From assembly GCA_026390815.1 (NCBI GenBank), contig JAPLFH010000003.1, positions 1 to 64,000 on the forward strand: a DNA stretch of 64,000 nt, read 5' to 3'. Source of the DNA: Ignavibacteriales bacterium. GTDB taxonomy: Bacteria; Bacteroidota; Ignavibacteria; Ignavibacteriales; SURF-24. The notes under the pieces are model-generated. The model searched no databases. It saw only the letters and a program-made list of their open reading frames with translations, and was not told the origin of the DNA. The translations under genes and the position numbers were made by a program. Positions 48,098-57,061 of this stretch are shown here, piece by piece (positions within the stretch are counted from its first letter, which is position 1; every line of letters begins with the position of its first letter).

Positions 48098-49699
48098 GTG
48101 CAATTTCCGATTTTAACATTCATTACCTTTTTGCCAATATTAGGAATGCTTCTCATTCTTTTTATCCCCGGCAAACAGGAAAAATTTATAAAATGGTTTT
48201 CCATTGGTGTAACTGCGTTGCAAGTTGTACTTGCAGGAATTATACTTGCTGGTTACAATTATTCTCTCGGCGGTGTATTCGATCAAAATTCATTTCAATT
48301 CATAGAAAAATTCAGATGGATTGAAATCACCGGTGTATCCTGGATAGGAACTGTAAAGATCGATTATTTCCTCGGCATCGATGGAATAAGCGCTCCGATG
48401 ATTTTATTAACTGCACTTGTTTCTTTCATAGCGGCAATTTCATCCTGGACAATTACCAAATCAGTTAAAGGCTACTTTGCTATGTTCCTTTTACTTGATG
48501 CTGGTATGATGGGCGTTTTCGTTTCACTCGATTTCTTTTTGTTCTACGTGTTCTGGGAATTGATGCTTTTACCGATGTACTTCCTTATCGGTATTTGGGG
48601 TGGTCCAAGAAAAGAATATGCAGCAATTAAGTTTTTCATTTATACTTTGTTCGGCAGTGTATTTATGCTGCTCGTTATGATCGGATTATATTTCAGCTCT
48701 ACTGAACTTTTAGCTGATGGTTCAAAAGTATTTACTTTCAATATGCTTGCGATGATGGATATGAAGAATTTCACACCGAATGGAATTCTTTCTCCGCTTA
48801 ATCCAAATAATTTAAGATTGATCGCATACATTGCTCTATTCGTAGGATTTGCTATTAAAATTCCTATGTTCCCTTTCCATACATGGCTGCCAGACGCACA
48901 CGTAGAAGCGCCGACACCAATAAGTGTTATTCTTGCAGGTGTTCTTTTAAAAATGGGCACGTATGGAATTTTAAGAATCAGCTTTCCAATTTTTCCAGAA
49001 ATAACGCGGCAATTGATGTGGTATATTGCTCTCTTTGGAATGATCAACATTGTTTATGGCGCGCTTGTGGCAATGGCGCAAAAGGATTTTAAAAAGTTGA
49101 TTGCCTACTCTTCAATTTCTCATATGGGTTACGTCCTGTTAGGGATGGCTTCATTAACTTCAACCGGAATAAATGGTGCAATATTCCAAATGTTCAATCA
49201 CGGAACGATTACAGCAATGCTCTTCTTGATTGTTGGAGTTCTTTACGATCGCACACATACAAGAGGTCTTGATGATTTTGGTGGGATTGCTTTGCAAATG
49301 CCGGCTTATACAGGATTTGTTTCTGTCGCATTCTTTGCAGCAATCGGATTACCAAGTTTAAGCGGATTTATTTCCGAATCTTTTGTATTCCTTGGTGCTT
49401 TTAGTGTAGTAGGAATCAGAACACTTACTATTGTTTCTACACTTGGAATTCTTTTAGGTGCTGGTTATATGCTCTGGACAATGCAGCGAGTTTACTTAGG
49501 AAAGTTAAATGAAAAATGGAATCAACTTAAAGACCTTGATGCACGGGAATATATTATGTTTGTTCCGTTAACAATCATTATAATTTTCCTTGGTGTTTAT
49601 CCATCTGGGATGCTGAACATAATGAATACATCAGTTAATTCGTTAGTAAGTTTTATGGCAAAATCATCAGCCAGTTTTATGTCTCTTGGAGGATTATAG
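48098..49699 (+). CDS. nuoM: NADH-quinone oxidoreductase subunit M
   Basis: The second antiporter-like pump subunit, 533 residues and about 14 helices. Helix 5 glutamate is in FYVFWELMLLPMYFLIGIWG, and the pump lysine and signature are in IKIPMFPFHTWLPDAHVEAP. A further lysine region follows (KKLIAYSSISHMGYVL). The start is GTG with AAGAGG seven bases upstream. Confidence 0.96.
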   Translation: MQFPILTFITFLPILGMLLILFIPGKQEKFIKWFSIGVTALQVVLAGIILAGYNYSLGGVFDQNSFQFIEKFRWIEITGVSWIGTVKIDYFLGIDGISAPMILLTALVSFIAAISSWTITKSVKGYFAMFLLLDAGMMGVFVSLDFFLFYVFWELMLLPMYFLIGIWGGPRKEYAAIKFFIYTLFGSVFMLLVMIGLYFSSTELLADGSKVFTFNMLAMMDMKNFTPNGILSPLNPNNLRLIAYIALFVGFAIKIPMFPFHTWLPDAHVEAPTPISVILAGVLLKMGTYGILRISFPIFPEITRQLMWYIALFGMINIVYGALVAMAQKDFKKLIAYSSISHMGYVLLGMASLTSTGINGAIFQMFNHGTITAMLFLIVGVLYDRTHTRGLDDFGGIALQMPAYTGFVSVAFFAAIGLPSLSGFISESFVFLGAFSVVGIRTLTIVSTLGILLGAGYMLWTMQRVYLGKLNEKWNQLKDLDAREYIMFVPLTIIIIFLGVYPSGMLNIMNTSVNSLVSFMAKSSASFMSLGGL

Positions 49700-49778
49700 A
49701 TCTTGATTTTAGATACTGGTTGCTGGATTTAATAATTGTATCCAGTATCAAAAAAATATTACAACTAAATAAAAAAAA

Positions 49779-51299
49779 ATGAATATGGAATTTGCTAAAA
49801 TATATAACAGTATCTCTTACGTGCTTCCAGAAGTATCGATATCATTCTTTTTGATCCTGGTTTTATTAACCGATCTTATTTTTGGAAAGAACAAAAAAAT
49901 CATTCCTTACATTGCATTAACAGGAATTGCAGTTACGTTTTTCTTTGTTCTTAACCAGCTTACATTCAGCGGATTTGCGTTTGGAAAAGTATGGCACACA
50001 ACAGATACTCTTGGAATGATTACAGTAGATTCCTTTGGCGTATTTTTCAAGGTGATTGTGCTTGTTGCTACTACACTGGTAATTCTGTTTTCATTTTCTT
50101 CTGATGAAATAAATAAAAGCCTGGATAGAGCAGGCGAATATTATACTTTGATATTTGGAATGGTTCTCGGAATGTTCCTGATGATTTCTGCTTCTGATTT
50201 AATCCTCATCTATCTTTCTCTCGAATTGCTTTCTTTATCTTCTTACGTGTTGGCAGGATTTACAAAGTTAAGAGACAGGAACAGTGAAGCCGCGCTTAAA
50301 TACATTATCTATGGCGCAGTTTCTTCGGGATTAATGCTTTTTGGTATTTCACTTTTCTTTGGAATGACCGGAAGTACTAACCTTTATGTTATAAATTCTT
50401 TAATGCAGGCACCAAGTATAAATACTTTTACGCTTGCAATGGCTTCCATATTAATTTTTGTTGGAATTGGTTATAAAATTTCTGCTGCTCCATTTCACTT
50501 TTGGACTCCTGATGTTTACGAAGGTGCACCGATAACTATTACAGCGTTTCTATCCGTTGCAAGTAAAGCGGCTGGCTTTGCTTTGTTGATAAGATTTGTT
50601 AAAACTACTTTCCTATCATCCATAAATCCATCAGGTCACTGGCAGATGATTCCTGTTTTCCCCTGGAAGGAATTGCTTACAGTAATTTCCATTTTAACGA
50701 TGACGCTTGGAAACTTCTCGGCACTCTGGCAGAATAATCTTAAAAGAATGCTTGCCTATTCCAGCATTGCACACGCCGGATATTTAATGCTTGGCTTGGT
50801 TGTATTATCAAACCAGGGATTGATTGCAATATTAATTTATTTTGCCTTTTATGCTTTTATGAATCTTGGAGCATTCTTTATTGTAATGTTGATTGCGAAC
50901 AAAACAGGGAGCGAGGATATTGAAGATTATAAAGGACTTGGTTACTCCACCCCATTTCTTGGAGTAACGCTGGGAATGTTCTTAGTTTCTTTAATTGGTC
51001 TTCCACCTTCGGCAGGATTTATTGGAAAGCTATATCTCTTTGTTGCATTGATCGATTCCAATATGATTGTTCTTGCTGTAATTGCAATTTTGAATACAGT
51101 AGTTTCATTGTTTTATTATATAAGAGTTTTAAAAGAAATGTTCCTTTCAAAACCATCCACCAAAGTTGCCCCGTTTAAAGTTTCTGCATATAACGTTATT
51201 GTTATTTTAATTTTGCTTGCACCAGTGGTAGTATTTGGAGTTTACTTTACCCCGGTTGTGGATTTTGCTAAAAGCTGTATAACGATATTTGGGTTATAA
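49779..51299 (+). CDS. nuoN: NADH-quinone oxidoreductase subunit N
   Basis: The third antiporter-like subunit, 506 residues and about 14 helices. Conserved LIYLSLELLSLSSYVLAGF, KISAAPFHFWTPDVYEGAP and LKRMLAYSSIAHAGYLMLG stretches carry the coupling glutamate and lysines. It is the last gene of the operon. nuoE, nuoF and nuoG are absent from both ends, so this complex has no NADH-input module here and must take electrons from another donor or from subunits encoded elsewhere. Confidence 0.96.
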   Translation: MNMEFAKIYNSISYVLPEVSISFFLILVLLTDLIFGKNKKIIPYIALTGIAVTFFFVLNQLTFSGFAFGKVWHTTDTLGMITVDSFGVFFKVIVLVATTLVILFSFSSDEINKSLDRAGEYYTLIFGMVLGMFLMISASDLILIYLSLELLSLSSYVLAGFTKLRDRNSEAALKYIIYGAVSSGLMLFGISLFFGMTGSTNLYVINSLMQAPSINTFTLAMASILIFVGIGYKISAAPFHFWTPDVYEGAPITITAFLSVASKAAGFALLIRFVKTTFLSSINPSGHWQMIPVFPWKELLTVISILTMTLGNFSALWQNNLKRMLAYSSIAHAGYLMLGLVVLSNQGLIAILIYFAFYAFMNLGAFFIVMLIANKTGSEDIEDYKGLGYSTPFLGVTLGMFLVSLIGLPPSAGFIGKLYLFVALIDSNMIVLAVIAILNTVVSLFYYIRVLKEMFLSKPSTKVAPFKVSAYNVIVILILLAPVVVFGVYFTPVVDFAKSCITIFGL

Positions 51300-51340
51300 T
51301 CTGTAAGTTTAATCTAAAAAGTCTAACTTCATTAATGTCA

Positions 51341-51358
51341 TTCCCACTTTCACGGGAA
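51341..51358. terminator. Possible hairpin after nuoN
   Basis: TTCCCACTTTCACGGGAA forms a short stem of the dispersed ATTCCC...GGGAA type. There is no strong T-run directly after it, so termination is uncertain. Confidence 0.35.
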
Positions 51359-51403
51359 CCTATTTTATAAAAAATATTTTACGTCCTAAATGCATTACAA
51401 CCT

Positions 51404-51727
51404 TCAGACACCATAAGCCTCAATCCTTTCAGAAATTAAAAGTTTTTTAGGTGATTGTCTGTTATCGAATAATTTTAGTATAACAATTTTATTGTCGATT
51501 AAGCGATAAATAATGGTAACCTGTTTCGAAAATACAAATGCTCTTATTAGTTTTGGTTTGAAAATAATTTTACCAATGAATGGAAATTGATTAAGAATTT
51601 TAAGTTGGTTTTCAAGTTTAGTTAAAAAATCAAATGCGGTTGTTTCAGTCCATTCCACTTTTAGATAATCAAGAATTTTTTCAAGGTCTTGTTGAGCAGA
51701 TTTTGTCCAGTATAGTTTAGTTAACAT
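51404..51727 (-). CDS. RelE/ParE-family toxin
   Basis: A 107-residue protein with the ParE/RelE fold pattern: WTKSAQQDLEKILDYL helix, a basic/hydrophobic core (PFIGKIIFKPKLIRAFVF), and the terminal strand (VTIIYRLIDNKIVILKLFDNRQSP). Members either poison gyrase (ParE) or cleave mRNA on the ribosome (RelE); sequence alone does not decide. The ATG overlaps the end of the upstream 82-residue gene by 11 bases, the classic toxin-after-antitoxin arrangement. Confidence 0.85.
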   Translation of the reverse strand: MLTKLYWTKSAQQDLEKILDYLKVEWTETTAFDFLTKLENQLKILNQFPFIGKIIFKPKLIRAFVFSKQVTIIYRLIDNKIVILKLFDNRQSPKKLLISERIEAYGV

Positions 51728-51965
51728 TTTTATATTTTGCCATTACAGTTTCATGTTCATCAAGATTAGCATTGTCTTCACTTTCTTCAAAGGATTGAAG
51801 TATTTCTGCCCTCTGCAATTCACTTATTACATTCCAATAATTATCCGCCACAATTGTTTGTTGTTTTAGAACATTAAATATTTTATAAACAAATTCAAGC
51901 ATTCCAGGATCATTTACATCATTAACTAATGAATGCAAATTTTCCTTTAATTCAGAGATAGACAT
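51717..51965 (-). CDS. Putative antitoxin of ParE/RelE-type pair
   Basis: A small acidic all-helical 82-residue protein (MSISELKENLHSLVNDVNDP ... ESEDNANLDEHETVMAKYKN) with no obvious DNA-binding fold. Its position directly upstream of and overlapping the toxin, plus its resemblance to other small helical proteins found beside ParE-type toxins, supports an antitoxin role. GGAG precedes the ATG. Confidence 0.75.
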   Translation of the reverse strand: MSISELKENLHSLVNDVNDPGMLEFVYKIFNVLKQQTIVADNYWNVISELQRAEILQSFEESEDNANLDEHETVMAKYKNVN

Positions 51966-52270
51966 ACTATTTCTCCACTTAAAATAATTTTACACCTTAA
52001 TTACAATTTCACTTATCGTTCAGGATTTCATTCAATTGGAATTAATCTTTCTACATTTAAAATAATATTACATTAACCTGTTTGCAACACTATAATTTGT
52101 TAACTACAGTTGTAGTTAGGAATAAGAAACAACAATCTATTAGAATTTTTTCTTCCCCGCGTTGCGATGTTTGCATTTCTCTTTTTAGTATCCATGTGTT
52201 AACGCATCACGGAATAGTCTGAGGCAGTAAAAATAACTTTTAATATTATGTTATAAATTTTATTTGTCTT
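51966..52270. repeat. Gap with accessory-strip repeat, copy 1
   Basis: The repeat runs about 52099-52210. It opens with TTAACTACAGTTGTAGTTA (an 8-base-stem palindrome) and passes through TTCTTCCCCGCGTTG. It ends near TGTGTTAACGCATCACGG. Related copies occur at about 54178-54258 and 55168-55277 in the same orientation. No gene is visible. Confidence 0.65.
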
Positions 52271-53050
52271 TCACGAACCGCTAAGTGATGTACGAAATAT
52301 CTTATAAATAATTTCGGAAATTCTTTTATGACCGATTTCATTTACCCTTTTTAAATCAGCACAGAAAAGGAAATTACCATGTTCATCCTTTGCACCAAAA
52401 AGGTTTGCATAAATTTGATTATGTAGAAACGAATATTGACTCATATATTTGTGTAATTTTTTTGATAGATGATTCTCAAGATTAGAGTAAGGTCTTGAAA
52501 CAGGTCCAGTAATTACAAGTGTAATACCGTATGTTTTACATAGTTCAATTATTTTAATCAATAAAGATAAATATTTAGAAAAAGCAGCAGACCAATCACC
52601 CATTATATAACCAAAGAAATAGTTTATTTCTCTAAATATATTCTGAACACTCGTACTAAATTTTGATTTTTTGCTCAATTCGTTATTAATAACTTTCTCC
52701 GAAGTACGCTTCTTTATTTTTCTATAGTTCAAATTAAATACGGCTAAATTAATATGCTTTATTAAGTTCCCATCTTTATCATAATATTTGGAATAGAATT
52801 TAGAAGAAAGAAGAATTGGTTCAACCCTTAAATGGAACAATAGACAATCCGGTTTCTCTTTATCAATAACTTCTTTAATATTTTCAAAACTTTTTGAGAT
52901 ACTTTCATATCTAATTATTCTTATGTCCAAATTAATATTAGATTCTTGTAATTTATTTTTTAACTGTTGATGGTATAATTTACTTGGTTCAATATTATCC
53001 TGTACTGGAAAGCATCCCCCAACGATTAGCAGCTTAATTTTTTGAAGCAT
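52271..53050 (-). CDS. SGNH-hydrolase-like protein (uncertain)
   Basis: A 259-residue protein with an alpha/beta pattern: a first strand LKLLIVGGCFP-like turn, DCLLFHLRVEP, a strand ITLVITGPVSRPY, and a C-terminal CADLKRVNEIGHKRIS helix where SGNH esterases carry their Asp-His pair. The catalytic serine of the GDS block is not visible (GGCF instead), so activity is doubtful and I give only a fold-level suggestion. It overlaps the end of the CitE-like gene by 17 bases, implying coupled translation and a shared pathway. Confidence 0.45.
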   Translation of the reverse strand: MLQKIKLLIVGGCFPVQDNIEPSKLYHQQLKNKLQESNINLDIRIIRYESISKSFENIKEVIDKEKPDCLLFHLRVEPILLSSKFYSKYYDKDGNLIKHINLAVFNLNYRKIKKRTSEKVINNELSKKSKFSTSVQNIFREINYFFGYIMGDWSAAFSKYLSLLIKIIELCKTYGITLVITGPVSRPYSNLENHLSKKLHKYMSQYSFLHNQIYANLFGAKDEHGNFLFCADLKRVNEIGHKRISEIIYKIFRTSLSGS

Positions 53051-54023
53051 CTAAAGCGCTTGTTTCTATTAAATACTTTTCGGCTGCAAGATATTCTTGT
53101 GGTGAAATAATAATTCTATTCTCCTTATTCATAGCAAAGCTTCTATCCTTAGTTATATTGGCTTCATATTCTTTAATTATCTTTTTTGCAATATCTTTTT
53201 TTATAATTTTGAATTCATTTTTATTAATAAAAGTTGTGTTCATAAGTGAATTACATTCATGAAGTGAGCATAACCTAACCTGATTTAATGATAGTGTAAT
53301 TTGACCAAAAATTCCATTTGTTCTTTGTCCTAACCTGTTTAACATATATAAAAAACTGCTATCATTATTCAGACGCAAATAAGGGGAATTGATAAATAGG
53401 ATATTGTAAACCTCACTTACACTCATAATAAAATTGATCCACTCCCAATACTTCTCAGAATCCTGGTGATAAAATGGAAAGTATCCATTGTTATAATTGT
53501 AATCACAATGACCAAAAGCTAATTTATTTGTAAAATTTTTTGATGAAATAATAATCTTTTCAAGATCATTAAAAGCTTTTTTGCTTTCTATAATTGGTAT
53601 TATTTCTAAAAATTCAATTTTTCTGTTCTTTAATATTTCTGAACATTTTTGTATTTCTTCTCCGCTTTCAATTTTCGGAAGGAATATACAATCCAGCGAT
53701 ATTCCACTTTTAATGCTTTCCAGTGTTTCAATGTCATTATAAAATTCTTTAGATCCAAAAACATTTATCCTTATACCAACTTTTGGTTTAACAAAATATT
53801 TAACTATAGATTCAATAGAACTTTTCACTTTTGCTCTGTGCATTTTTTTTTCTGCTTTTTTACCTGGTAAGTCTCTAACAATATCTTCAAGATCAAAACA
53901 AAGTACTGCATCTAATTCAAATATACTCCTGGCAAATTCCTGGATCTTATCATTAGTTGCTTTAGCAAAATGATATTTCTTAATTCTCAATTTCATGTTT
54001 TTAGTATTAACCCCAATATCCAT
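53034..54023 (-). CDS. CitE-like HpcH/HpaI aldolase/lyase-family protein
   Basis: A TIM-barrel of the citrate-lyase-beta/HpcH family, 329 residues. Landmarks are DAVLCFDLEDIVRD (metal-site region), GIRINVFGS (R85, substrate carboxylate/CoA region), FLPKIESGEE, EIIPIIESKKA (E146, metal ligand) and LAFGHCDYNYNNG (D174). Family members act on acyl-CoA or keto-acid substrates by C-C bond cleavage or formation. The substrate here is unknown. Two start codons are possible (54023, or 53996 giving MKLRIKKYHF); neither has a good ribosome-binding site. Its close partner is the SGNH-like gene. Confidence 0.75.
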   Translation of the reverse strand: MDIGVNTKNMKLRIKKYHFAKATNDKIQEFARSIFELDAVLCFDLEDIVRDLPGKKAEKKMHRAKVKSSIESIVKYFVKPKVGIRINVFGSKEFYNDIETLESIKSGISLDCIFLPKIESGEEIQKCSEILKNRKIEFLEIIPIIESKKAFNDLEKIIISSKNFTNKLAFGHCDYNYNNGYFPFYHQDSEKYWEWINFIMSVSEVYNILFINSPYLRLNNDSSFLYMLNRLGQRTNGIFGQITLSLNQVRLCSLHECNSLMNTTFINKNEFKIIKKDIAKKIIKEYEANITKDRSFAMNKENRIIISPQEYLAAEKYLIETSALDASKN

Positions 54024-54437
54024 TGTATATAAATATTTCCATCTATCTTTGTTGCTGAAGTAACATTAGAAAATCCGTTCATGGCTAAGTTATATTTTAT
54101 TCTATTTCTTAAATCCAGCGATATTGTTGTTAATTTTAGTTTTCTAAGGCAAGGTTTAGACATTGCCGACCGAGAAAGGCACTACAAGCAATTATTTTTT
54201 TCTTCCCCGCATTGGTATGCTTACATTACCCTTTTTTTTATCGTTGTTAACACTGCATGGGATGATCTGTGACGAGTTGGTATCTGTATAATGCCGAACA
54301 GTTTAAAGTAGCCGATTTTAGTCCACAATTTTGCATTTATCAAAATTAACTTATAAAATGAACTAATTCGTTTTTTGAACAAAAATGCATTTTATAAACA
54401 GGTCCATTAGTAGTTGCTGGTTATACACATTTTAGTG
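54024..54437. repeat. Gap with accessory-strip repeat, copy 2
   Basis: The core at about 54178-54258 (TTCTTCCCCGCATTGGTATG ... TATCGTTGTTAACACTGCA) is shared with copy 3 and more loosely with copy 1. The left arm differs. The rest is AT-rich with no supported gene; a 63-codon plus-strand frame here includes the repeat and is not convincing. Confidence 0.6.
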
Positions 54438-54713
54438 TTAAACTACTTCTATTCTGACTCTTCTTCCTAATGTTCTTGCGTAACGCCCAAGGGTAGAAAG
54501 CTTAATATCCTCTGAATGATTTTCTATTCTTGATATGACAGACTTTTTTGTTTTTAACTTTTTTGCTAATTCTTCTTGAGTTAATCCGGATTTTACACGC
54601 AACTGTTTAAGTAATATACCTATTTTAAAATTCTGATAACCTATATCATAATTTTCTGCAAACTCTGCATCTTCTTTTTTTCTTTGTGCAACATATTTTT
54701 TCAAATCACTCAT
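54438..54713 (-). CDS. HigA-like XRE-family antitoxin
   Basis: An antitoxin-repressor of about 91 residues with a Cro/C1 helix-turn-helix (LKQLRVKSGLTQEELAKKLK, TKKSVISRIENH). The ATG at 54713 is preferred; the frame extends 19 codons further into the toxin gene. It overlaps the upstream HigB-type toxin gene by 8 bases and follows it, which is the reverse gene order typical of hig modules. It would neutralise the toxin and repress the operon. Confidence 0.85.
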   Translation of the reverse strand: MSDLKKYVAQRKKEDAEFAENYDIGYQNFKIGILLKQLRVKSGLTQEELAKKLKTKKSVISRIENHSEDIKLSTLGRYARTLGRRVRIEVV

Positions 54714-55062
54714 TTCTTTTCTTCCTTTTATAATAGTTTCTTTTTCTTTCTTCTGCAACCTTAATTTCACTCAACGGTGTTTTTTGTGTTTTCTTCGCAA
54801 ATCCATTTGTTACCATAAAATTTCCATCTGGCTTAAAAAAACCTAATAACCTAAAAATATCCCCAGAATAAATTATTCTGATTGCCCAAATATCATCTGT
54901 GTTCCTTAACTTCTCAAAGTATTGTTTAGGAACTAAAGAAGTTTCCTCAAAAAGTTCTAAAATCCAAGTAACTTTTTTAGCTTGTTTTCCCGTAAGAGAA
55001 TTAAGAAATTCTTTTGCTGGATATTTTCCAGATTCCAGTTGATAAAAATTTACTTCTCGCAT
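54706..55062 (-). CDS. HigB-like (Gp49-type) toxin
   Basis: A 118-residue RelE-superfamily toxin of the phage-Gp49/HigB branch. It shows EFLNSLTGKQAKKVTWILEL, KLRNTDDIWAIRI, a FRLLGFF strand and the terminal GFAKKTQKTPLSEIKVAEER, which is the family signature. Family members cleave ribosome-bound mRNA. It is the first gene of the pair with the XRE antitoxin. Confidence 0.88.
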   Translation of the reverse strand: MREVNFYQLESGKYPAKEFLNSLTGKQAKKVTWILELFEETSLVPKQYFEKLRNTDDIWAIRIIYSGDIFRLLGFFKPDGNFMVTNGFAKKTQKTPLSEIKVAEERKRNYYKRKKRNE

Positions 55063-55347
55063 TTGTAAAGTTAGCCTAAATGCTAACCTTAATCAACAGA
55101 AAACCTTAATATTTTTATTGCGTATAACGATGTTGCCGCTAACCGGCTGCCCATTAATATTAAGAAAGCTAACTACAGTTGTAGTTACGAAAAAGGAACT
55201 ACAATCATTTAAATTTATTCTTCCACGCATTGGTATGCTTACATTACCCTTTTTATTATCGTTGTGTTAGCACTACACAGATTGATAAATTACGTGAAGG
55301 AATGGTTTGAAGTAATGCAACTCAGATTGATTCATATTATTCTATAC
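55063..55347. repeat. Gap with accessory-strip repeat, copy 3
   Basis: The repeat at about 55168-55277 begins CTAACTACAGTTGTAGTTA, contains ATTGGTATGCTTACATTACC and ends ATCGTTGTGTTAGCAC. It has the same orientation as copies 1 and 2. Together they separate the toxin-antitoxin and metabolic modules of this strip. No gene. Confidence 0.65.
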
Positions 55348-55527
55348 CAGTTGTGTGAATTAAATTGTAAACCCCGCCTACCGGCTGGCAGGCGTTAAAA
55401 CGGTTTTTATTTGCGTGGTTTATTAAGTAACCTACGAATTAATTCGTGGGTTGGCTAAAGAAAAGACTAGATCGTTAACTGTTTTAACAGTTTATCATTC
55501 TAAAATTTTTTAATTCACATAACCGGT
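55348..55527. mobile_element. MITE-like element, copy 2 (inverted)
   Basis: The reverse complement of 22405-22580 with few differences: terminal repeats GTTGTGTGAATTAAA and TTTAATTCACAT, the CGAATTAATTCGTGGG palindrome and an AACTGTTTTAACAGTT palindrome. Its presence 33 kb away in the opposite orientation supports a mobile element. Confidence 0.78.
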
Positions 55528-55546
55528 TATTTTATATAACTTTTTA

Positions 55547-55882
55547 TTACCCTAAAAATTTATCGCCATTAAAATGAATTGTATGATCAGGATCATTTCT
55601 TAACCAGATATAACTTCCCCAAGATATTTTTTGTGAAATTTTTGATAATTCATTCCTATCATTGAATAGTGTAAAAAAAACAACTTTACCTTTCCAATTT
55701 TTTAAATAGGATAAAATTCTATCCTTCTGCTCTTCAGATACAATTCCATTTTTACTTTGTGCAAAGATAATATAAATTGTGTCTTCCCTACAAAATGCAT
55801 TAATTGATTTATCCAGTAGAAAAATCTTTTTCGCTTTTTTAATAAATCGTTTTTTAAAATCAATAACAATCCCAACTTTCAT
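55547..55882 (-). CDS. Hypothetical protein
   Basis: A 111-residue basic protein of unknown family. It shows an alpha/beta alternation (IVIDFKKRF, AFCREDTIYIIFAQ, GKVVFFTLFND), and ends SYIWLRNDPDHTIHFNGDKF. The ATG is preceded by GAGGAT. It lies 7 bases after a methylase fragment, so it may be the surviving distal part of a restriction-modification or related locus. I cannot assign a function. Confidence 0.5.
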   Translation of the reverse strand: MKVGIVIDFKKRFIKKAKKIFLLDKSINAFCREDTIYIIFAQSKNGIVSEEQKDRILSYLKNWKGKVVFFTLFNDRNELSKISQKISWGSYIWLRNDPDHTIHFNGDKFLG

Positions 55883-55889
55883 ATTATCC

Positions 55890-56207
55890 TCAGTTTAATA
55901 AATTAATTAATAATATGTCTTTTGATTTATTTGTTTTAGCAAGATTTTCAATTAATGAACAAGCTATTACTCCGATACTACTCCCCGGATCTGAGATTTT
56001 ACTTTTTGCTTTTTGATTAAATAAAAGATTTGCCATATAATTGGCAATTTCAACTGGAGTAAAAAACTGTCCTAGATTTTTTTTATGAGTTGAGGTAACC
56101 TGTGAAGTATATAATAAACCTAATCTATCAGCATAAGTTGTAGGTGTTTCATCTTTTGCCGAAGGCATGGATTTCCAAATTGGTGTTACATCATTCCCGT
56201 CTCTCAT
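55890..56207 (-). pseudogene. N-6 DNA methylase fragment (Eco57I/type I-like), truncated
   Basis: The 105-residue frame matches the start of adenine-specific DNA methylases: the HKKNLGQFFTPVEIANYMAN motif that precedes the SAM-binding site, then SDPGSSIGV at the position of motif I (DPAxGxG). It stops about 30 residues later, well before the catalytic NPPY motif. No continuation was found in the neighbouring sequence. It is most likely the remnant of a lost restriction-modification gene. Confidence 0.7.
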
Positions 56208-56338
56208 AGAGCAAAAATACTGATATAAAACTTCCTATTCAATCATTTAAAAATATTTAAAAAACTGCTATGCAAGTTCTTATCATGTGTTACCTATTAA
56301 CTATTTTTTCTTCCCAGCAAGTGATCAGCAGGAAATTA

Positions 56339-57061
56339 TTAAGCGGCTTTTTTTATTCCCGGCATTTCATCCCAGGTTCTTCCTTCAAGCAATCGTCCAT
56401 TCTTCTTTTTATTTACACCGCCCCATTGCTTGAAGAAGAAAGGCACATTGGCTCTATTGCATTTATCTTTTATAGTTACTACCCATTCCTCTTCCATCGG
56501 TCTCGCACTGGGACCTGATTCCCCTCCAACAATTACCCAATCGATATTTTTTAAATTTAATTTTGTAATTGGTCCAATCAATGGTTCAATTGATAAAAAC
56601 TTCGTTTGTGCTTCTGTCTTTCTTAAATCATCAATTCTAAAAGTATAATCCTGGTTTTCTACACTTACTCCCATCCATATATTTTCTGCCCAGGTTAATT
56701 TTTTATTTAATTCCCATAATCTATCGGAACGTTTTGTTAGAATCTGGAAGCGATGCCAATAAGCTTTATTCATTACATCAAACATTTTTTGTATAAATTC
56801 AACTGGCACATTTTTATGAAAAAGATCACTCATTGAGTTAACAAAAATAGTCTGTGGTTTTTTCCAGGATAAGGGTAGTTCTAAAACCTGTTCTTGTAAA
56901 GTTAACTTAAATCCCTTTTCGTAATTAGGAGAGCCCATAGCTTTCAAGCGTTTTGCCATGCGCTCAGCATAACAAAACTTGCAGCCGGAACTAATTTTAT
57001 TGCAGCCTGTTATTGGATTCCAGGTTGATTCAGTCCATTCTATAGAAGATTTTTGTGCCAT
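56339..57061 (-). CDS. DUF5131 / phage Gp37-Gp68 family protein
   Basis: A 240-residue protein with the family's N-terminal signature [20 protein letters not shown] followed by [13 protein letters not shown]; the three closely spaced cysteines suggest an iron-sulfur or radical-SAM-type centre. Later conserved features include [32 protein letters not shown] and [11 protein letters not shown]. The family occurs in phages and accessory regions, often beside a three-Cys-motif partner (TcmP), which is not present here. The biochemical role is not established. The C-terminal [20 protein letters not shown] stretch is intact. Confidence 0.88.
   Translation of the reverse strand: MAQKSSIEWTESTWNPITGCNKISSGCKFCYAERMAKRLKAMGSPNYEKGFKLTLQEQVLELPLSWKKPQTIFVNSMSDLFHKNVPVEFIQKMFDVMNKAYWHRFQILTKRSDRLWELNKKLTWAENIWMGVSVENQDYTFRIDDLRKTEAQTKFLSIEPLIGPITKLNLKNIDWVIVGGESGPSARPMEEEWVVTIKDKCNRANVPFFFKQWGGVNKKKNGRLLEGRTWDEMPGIKKAA

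Noticed and set aside
54081-54272. 63-codon plus-strand frame
   Set aside because: Its second half is the accessory-strip repeat; no ribosome-binding site is visible.
51966-55347. True integron attC sites
   Set aside because: The three repeats show GTTA-type ends and suitable positions, but I could not pair the two ends in nested order and no integrase is visible. Kept only as a hypothesis.
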